Below, piece after piece: positions 6,856-11,284 of a stretch of DNA of 11,284 nucleotides; within the stretch, counting starts at the first letter, position 1; each line of letters opens with the position of its first letter. Source of the stretch: an uncultured Endomicrobiia bacterium (GTDB lineage: Bacteria; Elusimicrobiota; Endomicrobiia; Endomicrobiales; Endomicrobiaceae). Position numbers and translations under genes: made by a program. The stretch is from positions 1 to 11,284 of the forward strand of contig CALHWY010000004.1 of the NCBI GenBank assembly GCA_938040055.1, read 5' to 3'. The notes below the pieces were generated by a model. It was not told the DNA's origin and did no database searches. It worked only from the letters and a program-made list of their open reading frames with translations.

Positions 6856-6882
6856 CAAAAAAATTTCGGCGGCCGCCCGCCG
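6856..6882 (-). terminator. Terminator-like hairpin inside the hup leader
   Basis: On the minus strand CGGCGG (6882-6877) pairs with CCGCCG (6872-6867) around a four-base loop and is followed by AAATTTTTTTG. It lies between the hup promoter and the hup ribosome site. It may attenuate hup or end a short RNA made from that promoter. Confidence 0.45.
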
Positions 6883-7101
6883 TATTTTATATTTTTATCG
6901 GCATATTCCGGCACCGGAAAATTATCAAAAAAAAGTCCGCGCGGACAAAATATCAACTTAAAACCGGCTCGCTTTATGTCTAAACTTTTTTGCTGCCCCG
7001 TCCGGTTTTACGCTGTTGGACGAAGCTTTTTCCCGCCTGCGTAAAATTGACTGCAAATGTCAAACGGCCGTACTGCCGGAGAATTTTCAAAACGCGTTTA
7101 A
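6883..7101 (-). other. Structured leader or possible small RNA upstream of hup
   Basis: No open frame here looks coding. The stretch holds several dyads. GCGTAAAA (7039-7046) pairs with TTTTACGC (7006-7013). The overlapping CCGGTTTTA (7002-7010) pairs with TAAAACCGG (6959-6967). These two pairings exclude each other. The 12-base palindrome GTCCGCGCGGAC (6935-6946) is followed on the minus strand by eight T, a second weak terminator candidate. The dyad TTCCGG / CCGGAA is at 6906-6919. It resembles a regulated leader or an RNA of roughly 170-240 nucleotides, but matches no class I know. Confidence 0.4.
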
Positions 7102-7130
7102 TTTATAATAAAATTTGATAAAAATGTCAA
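7102..7130 (-). promoter_or_regulatory. hup: Strong hup promoter
   Basis: On the minus strand a consensus TTGACA (7130-7125) is followed after exactly 17 bases by TATAAA (7107-7102). This is the best promoter match in the window and predicts transcription from about 7095, some 300 bases before the hup start codon. Confidence 0.7.
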
Positions 7131-7210
7131 TAATTCACCCAAAAAACGATAATGATTTTATTTTCAATCATTTTTGTAATTTTCAGGTTTTGTCTTTATT
7201 TTTTCTTTAT

Positions 7211-7240
7211 TTGACTTTTAAGTTATATATTGTGTACAAT
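7211..7240 (+). promoter_or_regulatory. trpB: trpB2 promoter
   Basis: TTGACT (7211-7216) and TACAAT (7235-7240) are 18 bases apart, giving a start near 7247 and a leader of about 160 bases. The promoter is divergent from the hup promoter, with about 80 A/T-rich bases between them. Confidence 0.65.
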
Positions 7241-7312
7241 GTCTGAGATTATTTATGAACTGTAAAATACCTCTCTATTATTCCCCATATACAGTATTTT
7301 CGTTTAAAACTC

Positions 7313-7382
7313 CTGGAGTCCGATGGTAAAGCCGAGGGCTGTCCGGCCCGCGCGCAAAGCGCAGACTCAGCGGCTGTTTTTT
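7313..7382 (+). promoter_or_regulatory. Attenuator-like structure in the trpB2 leader
   Basis: AGCCG (7330-7334) pairs with CGGCT (7371-7375), immediately followed by six T (7377-7382), so it can form a terminator. The enclosed sequence holds two small hairpins: GGGC/GCCC at 7336-7339 and 7346-7349, and GCGC/GCGC around 7350-7362. A competing fold exists: GCCG (7331-7334) with CGGC (7344-7347), plus GAGTC (7316-7320) with GACTC (7364-7368). No leader peptide with tryptophan codons and no T-box sequence is visible. It resembles an attenuator or riboswitch of no class that I recognise. Confidence 0.45.
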
Positions 7383-7406
7383 ACTTTACAACCAAAGGAG
7401 ACTAAA

Positions 7407-8780
7407 ATGTCAAACCCGAGTTTAAAAAAAATAATATTGCATGAAAAAGATATGCCTTCGCAGTGGTACAATATACAGGCGGATCTTCCGCAGCCTCTTG
7501 AGCCGGCTTTTAATACAAAAACCGGAAAACCGGCAACTGCGCAGGATTTGTCAGCCATTTTTCCTTCCGAAATAGTAAAACAGGAAATGAGCACGGAAAG
7601 GTTTATCGATATTCCGGATCAGGTCCGCGACATTTATAAGATATGGAGGCCTTCTCCTTTAGTAAGAGCGTCAAATCTTGAAAAAGCTTTGGACACTCCG
7701 GCGAAAATATATTTTAAAAACGAAAGCGTAAGCCCTTCAGGAAGCCATAAATCGAATTCCGCCATAGCGCAGGCTTATTATAATATGAAAGAAGGCGTCA
7801 AAAGAATAGCGACGGAAACGGGAGCGGGACAATGGGGTTCGGCGCTCTCAATGGCCTGTAAAATGTTCGGAATCGAATGCATAGTATATATGGTAAAAGT
7901 TTCTTACGAGCAAAAGCCGTACAGAAAATCTTTGATGCAGGTTTACGGCGCGCAGGTATTTTCCAGCCCGTCGGACCAGACTGAAGTGGGAAGAAAAATG
8001 CTTGCCGAAGATCCCGATTACAACGGATCGCTCGGTCTTGCCATTTCGGAAGCGATCGAAGACGTTCTTACGCATAAAAACGCCAAATATTCGCTCGGCA
8101 GCGTTCTTAACCATGTCGCCATGCATCAAACGATAATAGGGCTTGAAGCAAAAAAACAAATGGAAATAGCCGGAGATTATCCCGACATAGTCATAGCCTG
8201 TCTCGGAGGCGGCTCCAATTTTTCGGGAACGGCTTTTCCTTTTTTAATGGACAAACTGCAGGGGAAAAAACCCGAGCTTAAAGCAATAGCCGCGGAGCCT
8301 TCGGCCTGCCCGAAACTCTCAAAAGGCGTGCTTGCCTATGATTATGCCGACAATTCCGGTTTTACCCCCGCTTTGAAAATGTATACTTTGGGACACACTT
8401 TTACGCCGGGAGGAATACATGCGGGGGGGCTTCGTTATCACGGGGCGTCTCCTTTGGTTTCCGCGCTGGTAAAACACAATTTGGTTGAACCTGTGCCGGT
8501 AAAACAGCGCGCGGTTTTTGAAGCGGCGGCGCTTTTCGCCGGCACGGAAGGCATTTTGCCCGCTCCCGAATCGGCGCACGCGATAAGAGTGGCCGTTGAC
8601 GAAGCTCTTAAGGCGAAAGAAGAGGGAAAAACAAAGACGATTCTCTTTAATCTCTCGGGGCACGGACATTTTGATTTGTCCGCTTATGACAATTATCTTT
8701 CGGGCAAAATGGTGGATTACGAATATCCGGCGGAAAAGGTTTCGGAAGCGCTGACGCATTTGCCCAAGGTGAATTTGTAA
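7407..8780 (+). CDS. trpB: Tryptophan synthase beta chain, TrpB2 type
   Basis: This PLP enzyme condenses indole with serine (or a related donor) to tryptophan. The 457 residues carry the N-terminal extension typical of TrpB2 (KDMPSQWYNIQADLPQP, 14-30), where TrpB1 is about 400 residues. The cofactor lysine is Lys115 in SPSGSHKSNSA. TETGAGQWG carries the catalytic Glu, with the Trp that marks TrpB2 where TrpB1 has His. CLGGGSNFSG is the phosphate loop. TrpB2 proteins often act without TrpA, for indole salvage or tryptophan synthesis with another partner, and no trpA is present here. The start at 7407 has AAGGAG (7395-7400) six bases upstream. An in-frame ATG at 7323 has GGAG four bases before it but would add 28 basic residues not expected in the family. 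Pyruvate kinase follows after 200 bases. Confidence 0.93.
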   Translation: MSNPSLKKIILHEKDMPSQWYNIQADLPQPLEPAFNTKTGKPATAQDLSAIFPSEIVKQEMSTERFIDIPDQVRDIYKIWRPSPLVRASNLEKALDTPAKIYFKNESVSPSGSHKSNSAIAQAYYNMKEGVKRIATETGAGQWGSALSMACKMFGIECIVYMVKVSYEQKPYRKSLMQVYGAQVFSSPSDQTEVGRKMLAEDPDYNGSLGLAISEAIEDVLTHKNAKYSLGSVLNHVAMHQTIIGLEAKKQMEIAGDYPDIVIACLGGGSNFSGTAFPFLMDKLQGKKPELKAIAAEPSACPKLSKGVLAYDYADNSGFTPALKMYTLGHTFTPGGIHAGGLRYHGASPLVSALVKHNLVEPVPVKQRAVFEAAALFAGTEGILPAPESAHAIRVAVDEALKAKEEGKTKTILFNLSGHGHFDLSAYDNYLSGKMVDYEYPAEKVSEALTHLPKVNL

Positions 8781-8842
8781 TAAAATAGTATAAATGAAAT
8801 TATTTCTTCCGCCCGTTTTTTTCGGCAAGTTTGTTTTTTATT

Positions 8843-8881
8843 TTCGCGCCGCGCCGGCAGAGACGCGTCGGCAGGCGCGAA
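8843..8881 (+). terminator. Hairpin between trpB2 and pyk
   Basis: TTCGCGCC (8843-8850) pairs perfectly with GGCGCGAA (8874-8881), and a second stem GCCG/CGGC lies inside. Only TTT follows, so termination would be weak. A further dyad, CCGGCG / CGCCGG (8915-8920 and 8934-8939), stands before the pyruvate kinase ribosome site. I see no clear promoter in this 200-base gap, so pyk may be read from the trpB2 promoter. Confidence 0.35.
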
Positions 8882-8980
8882 TTTGAATGCGCAAAATTCC
8901 GGATACGGACATTTCCGGCGCGAAAATCCGATACGCCGGGAAAGACAAAGTAAAATTATTTTGAATAAAAGGAGCAAACG

Positions 8981-10018
8981 GTGGCAAAAACAGGAATAAT
9001 ATGCACTATGGGGCCGGCTACGCGGTCTTTGCCGGTTCTTAAAAAAATGGCTGATTCCGGAATGACGGTGGTAAGGCTGAATTTCTCGCACGGGACATAT
9101 TCGGAATACGAAAAAGATTTCGCCTTGATAAGAACCCTTAACAAAAAGTACGGAAAAAACATTAAAATTCTTGCCGATCTTGAAGGGCACCGGATAAGAG
9201 TCGGCGACATTAAAGGCGGGAAAGTAGAGCTTAAAAAGAAACAGAAGCTTATTCTTACCAATAAAGAAGTTATGGGCGGCAATAAGAAAATATTCATAGA
9301 TTATGCCGGCTCTCTTACCGACATCAAAAAAGGGCTGGATATTTTTATCGACGACGGCAATTTGAAGCTTAAAGTTTTGTCTTCCAAAAAAGACGAACTC
9401 ATAACCGAAGTCCAGACGGACTATATTCTTAAAACCCATAAAGGGGTAAACATCCCCGCGGCCAATCTTAAGTTTCCCCCGATGGAAAAAAAGGATATGG
9501 AAGATATGATTTTCGCGCTCAAGCACAATGTCGATTTCATAGCCAATTCTTTCGTAAGGACCGCCGACGACATGAAACCGCTTATATACATAATCAAAGA
9601 AGAGGGGAAAAAGAATGTCTGCCAGCTTATAGCAAAAATTGAAGACCGCTCGGGCATAGACAATTTGCAGTCCATTCTCGACGTTTGCGACGGTATAATG
9701 GTAGCCAGAGGGGATATGGGAATTTCAATTCCTTTATGGACGGTGCCTGTCGTGCAAAAATATATAATAAAAAAATGCCGTTCCCGCAAAAAGTTCGTCA
9801 TTACGGCGACTCAAATGCTTGAAAGCATGGTGGAAAACCCGATTCCCACAAGAGCGGAAGTCAGCGATGTGGCGAATGCGATAATAGACGGAAGCAATTT
9901 TGTAATGCTTTCGGCCGAAACCGCCGTGGGACAGTATCCGGCTCAGGCCGTTGAAATGATGGGAAATATAATCAAATTTACGGAAAAAAACAGTTACAGA
10001 CTGCCTTTAGTGAAATAA
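8981..10018 (+). CDS. pyk: Pyruvate kinase, short form lacking the C-terminal domain
   Basis: This enzyme transfers phosphate from phosphoenolpyruvate to ADP, the last ATP-yielding step of glycolysis. It starts with GTG, six bases after AAAAGGAG (8967-8974). The 345 residues cover the A and B domains: ICTMGPAT (7-14), VVRLNFSHG (30-38), IDDGNLKL (123-130, B domain), IAKIED (217-222, catalytic Lys219 and Mg ligand Glu221), GIMVARGDMG (238-247, Mg ligand Asp245), TATQMLESM (275-283) and PTRAEVSDVANAIIDGSN (289-306). The usual 120-130-residue C-terminal domain is missing; the frame stops cleanly where it would begin and no other frame continues it. The motif usually read as KGPEIR is EGHRIR (68-73), so the position that decides potassium dependence is Arg71. 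The Glu of the usual GDLGVEIP is Ser249. The reaction is likely retained; allosteric control by C-domain effectors is not expected. Confidence 0.9.
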   Translation: MAKTGIICTMGPATRSLPVLKKMADSGMTVVRLNFSHGTYSEYEKDFALIRTLNKKYGKNIKILADLEGHRIRVGDIKGGKVELKKKQKLILTNKEVMGGNKKIFIDYAGSLTDIKKGLDIFIDDGNLKLKVLSSKKDELITEVQTDYILKTHKGVNIPAANLKFPPMEKKDMEDMIFALKHNVDFIANSFVRTADDMKPLIYIIKEEGKKNVCQLIAKIEDRSGIDNLQSILDVCDGIMVARGDMGISIPLWTVPVVQKYIIKKCRSRKKFVITATQMLESMVENPIPTRAEVSDVANAIIDGSNFVMLSAETAVGQYPAQAVEMMGNIIKFTEKNSYRLPLVK

Positions 10019-10055
10019 AGCTTTGCCGGAAATTTCCGATTTTGCGTTTTTTTGT

Positions 10056-10104
10056 AAAAAGCCCGGTTTGTTCAAAAGTTGCGGCCGGAAAAGCGGGGTT
10101 TTTT
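10056..10104 (+). terminator. Possible pyk terminator
   Basis: AAAAA and CCCG (10056-10065) pair with CGGG and TTTTTT (10094-10104) around one G-G mismatch and a 28-base loop. It lies 38 bases after the pyk stop codon. The stem is short in G/C pairs, so this is tentative. Confidence 0.3.
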
Positions 10105-10378
10105 GGATTTTGACAATGAAATAAAAGACAAAGGCAGGCGCTTTGCTTGCCGCAGCCGCCGGCATTTATCCTAAAAGGGACAATAAACGCCGCGTTCTTT
10201 GTTTCGGCTAAGCCGAACGCTGTCATGGCGTTAAAAATTTTAAGGCTTTATAAATTTTGCCCGGAAATTTTAATTTTTACGAAAAACGGCGCCGAAAGGA
10301 TTTTTTGATAATTTTAATCTTTTTTCCGGCAGCATTTGTTTAATCCGGCGGCAAAAATTTCTTTACTTTTAATTTTTT

Positions 10379-10462
10379 TCAGCCGTTTAAACCGCTTGCG
10401 GCAACGCAGTTCGTCATTTTATACTTTTTTTTGGATTTTTCTCTTATCAGCCGCTTAAACCG
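10379..10462 (+). repeat. 16-base direct repeat flanking the promoter of the CDF-like gene
   Basis: TCAGCCGTTTAAACCG (10379-10394) recurs with one mismatch as TCAGCCGCTTAAACCG (10447-10462), 68 bases apart. The first copy touches the -35 region and the second ends six bases before the start codon. They could be paired binding sites for a regulator. Confidence 0.5.
10396..10425 (+). promoter_or_regulatory. Possible promoter of the CDF-like gene
   Basis: TTGCGG (10396-10401) and TATACT (10420-10425) are 18 bases apart. The match is moderate, and the position, about 45 bases before the start codon, is suitable. Confidence 0.35.
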
Positions 10463-10468
10463 TATTTT

Positions 10469-11056
10469 ATGAAAATAAAAGAATCTTTCAGACTGCTTTT
10501 TGTTTTAGGCATAAGCATTTTGCTGATGCTTGCCGAAACGGCCGGCAGTTTTTTTTCAAAAAGTTTAAGTCTTTTAAGTTATGCCGGTTTGATTGTGTCA
10601 TTTGCTTTTTCGGCCCTGCCTTTAATCATACGGCAAGATCTGAACATCTATGATCAGGAAGGTTTCAGACGTTCGCAGTTTTATTCCATATTTTTTAACT
10701 GTATAATGCTTCTGGCAATAGCGGCATATATAATATACAAGGCATTTGCAATGCCGCCGGTTCCGCGCGGAATCGATATCTTTTTAACCTGTCTGACGGC
10801 TTCTTTTGCTTTTGCCGGGCTTACTGCCTGCATTTTGCTTCTTTATAAAGATAAAAATAAAAATATTTTTTTCAAAAAGCTTTTTTTAAAGTTTTTGTTC
10901 TGCCTGATTTTGTCTCCCGTTATAATTATAAGTTCGGCTTTGTATTATTTTAAAGATATGCGCTTTCTTGATTCCGCAATCAGCGTATGCATCGCCGTTT
11001 TCATTATAATCCAGGCTTTTTTTCTGCTAAAGCAAGCAAAGCTTGCTTTAAACTAA
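10469..11056 (+). CDS. Six-helix membrane protein resembling a CDF transporter without metal ligands
   Basis: The 195-residue protein has about six hydrophobic segments (roughly 8-28, 33-54, 71-91, 102-125, 137-160 and 166-188) and no signal peptide or soluble domain. The wording follows the membrane domain of cation diffusion facilitators. SKSLSLLSYAGLIVSFAFSA (30-49) stands where CDF proteins have sgSLALLaDAgHmltDa. GFRRSQFYSIFFN (65-77) stands where they have GyrRaEvLaAliN. FLKFLFCLILSPVIII (139-154) stands where they have flHvlgDalgSvgvi. All four usual metal ligands are replaced: Leu41 and Phe45 in helix 2, Lys141 and Cys145 in helix 5, and the preceding Asp is Tyr38. The cytoplasmic C-terminal domain is also absent. 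It is therefore probably not a metal exporter of the known kind; its role is unknown. The start codon has no Shine-Dalgarno site. The stop codon lies in a hairpin-forming repeat. Confidence 0.65.
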   Translation: MKIKESFRLLFVLGISILLMLAETAGSFFSKSLSLLSYAGLIVSFAFSALPLIIRQDLNIYDQEGFRRSQFYSIFFNCIMLLAIAAYIIYKAFAMPPVPRGIDIFLTCLTASFAFAGLTACILLLYKDKNKNIFFKKLFLKFLFCLILSPVIIISSALYYFKDMRFLDSAISVCIAVFIIIQAFFLLKQAKLALN

Positions 11057-11068
11057 ATGAATGGAAAG
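11028..11068 (+). repeat. Hairpin and first copy of a 37-base repeat
   Basis: The stem TAAAGCAAGC (11028-11037) pairs with GCTTGCTTTA (11041-11050) around an AAA loop. It overlaps the last five codons of the CDF-like gene. The 23 bases at 11032-11054 recur exactly at 11147-11169, and the match extends with four mismatches to 37 bases. Confidence 0.7.
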
Positions 11069-11134
11069 AAACAAAAAAGATTGTTTAACCGTTTGTCTTG
11101 CCGGCAGATTTCTCTTTTGTAGCGATTTTATTTA

Positions 11135-11202
11135 CGGGCTTTGCCCGCAAGCAAAGCTTGCTTTAAACTGAATTAATGCAAGGGGCTTTAGCCCCTTAAA
11201 CT
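11135..11202 (+). repeat. Three consecutive small hairpins with second repeat copy
   Basis: CGGGC/GCCCG (11135-11147) is followed by GCAAGC/GCTTGC (11147-11164, part of the second repeat copy) and AAGGGGC/GCCCCTT (11180-11197). The second and third, like the hairpin at 11028-11050, run into the same TTAAACT (11048-11054, 11163-11169, 11196-11202). No long U-run follows. They may be intergenic repeat units or act as 3'-end structures for the flanking genes. Confidence 0.6.
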
Positions 11203-11284
11203 ACTTCCTTTGTATTTTTATCAAGCATAATAAAAGTACCGAAAGCGCTGCCGCTAAAGCGACGCAAACTGCAAAAAGTCAAAG

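Larger units (their letters stand above)
10019..10468. other. Gene-free gap between pyk and the CDF-like gene
   Basis: No open frame here looks real. It holds a 12-base palindrome CGGAAATTTCCG (10027-10038) and a terminator candidate at 10056-10104. Two hairpins follow: GGCAGGC / GCTTGCC (10133-10139 and 10145-10151) and TTCGGC / GCCGAA (10203-10208 and 10212-10217). A 16-base repeat flanks the promoter of the next gene. Confidence 0.4.

Noticed and set aside
7148..7173. GATAATGAT followed by AATCATT, recalling a Fur box, between the divergent hup and trpB2 promoters
   Set aside because: Only the first half matches well, the region is very A/T-rich and the neighbouring genes have no iron link; probably chance.
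7323..7406. An N-terminal extension of TrpB2 from an ATG at 7323
   Set aside because: The 28 added residues are basic and unlike the family, while the ATG at 7407 has a better ribosome site; the extension would also cover the leader structure.
8717..9526. A 269-codon minus-strand frame opposite trpB2 and pyk
   Set aside because: It is a shadow of the pyruvate kinase gene on the opposite strand; its composition (many Phe, Ile, Arg) is that of antisense reading.
11206..11284. A minus-strand frame at the right edge reading FAVCVALAAALSVLLLCLIK and then QRK before a stop, like a C-terminal membrane helix
   Set aside because: A stop codon at 11279-11281 closes this frame only 25 codons upstream; another minus frame is open to the edge but has no recognisable sequence. 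It may be the end of a neighbouring gene with a frameshift, which this window cannot decide.
1..11284. tRNA genes, CRISPR arrays, integrases or transposases
   Set aside because: I looked for the TTCGANNC arm, regularly spaced repeats and recombinase-like frames on both strands and saw none.

Overview
The window is a piece of bacterial chromosome of moderate GC content with nine protein-coding loci, eight of them intact, and unusually roomy intergenic regions (about 200 to 690 bases). These regions are rich in short dyads and A/T homopolymers. The gene set is mostly housekeeping metabolism: biotin synthesis, homoserine/threonine synthesis, an alanine/aspartate-type aminotransferase, HU, a stand-alone tryptophan synthase beta chain and pyruvate kinase. 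The biotin synthase departs from the E. coli auxiliary-cluster ligands in the way I recall for enzymes of anaerobes. Together with a second radical SAM protein, this suggests an anaerobic bacterium. Gene style is compatible with a lineage such as Elusimicrobiota, but nothing here proves the phylum. I see no rRNA, tRNA, CRISPR array, integrase or transposase.

Layout, left to right. Positions 1-1150: bioB on the minus strand, with a leader that carries a dyad overlapping the expected transcription start. Positions 1300-2790: on the plus strand, a promoter with a long leader, a solitary radical SAM protein of the SPL-like 'mobile pair B' type, and a strong, probably bidirectional terminator shared with the converging hom gene. 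Positions 2861-4231: hom (homoserine dehydrogenase with ACT domain), minus strand, with its own promoter and a 31-base dyad at the start of the transcript. Positions 4692-5195: a 5'-truncated remnant of a BspA-type leucine-rich-repeat protein with a Cys/His-rich tail. Positions 5303-7130: an aminotransferase and, upstream of it, an HU gene, 12 bases apart on the minus strand and apparently one transcript with a roughly 300-base structured leader. Positions 7211-10018: the divergent plus-strand trpB2 gene, whose leader ends in a terminator-like structure, followed by a short pyruvate kinase. Positions 10396-11056: a membrane protein with the six-helix pattern of cation diffusion facilitators but none of the metal ligands. 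The last 230 bases hold a run of small hairpins and a 37-base repeat.

Functionally, the aminotransferase and hom both touch aspartate-family amino acid metabolism. I recall this kind of pairing as common in anaerobes; here it is interrupted by the LRR remnant. TrpB2 makes or salvages tryptophan without a TrpA nearby. The most interesting points are the metal-site-free CDF-like protein, the pyruvate kinase lacking its C-terminal regulatory domain and carrying Arg at the potassium-dependence position, the altered cluster ligands of BioB, and the regulatory-looking leaders of bioB, hup and trpB2.
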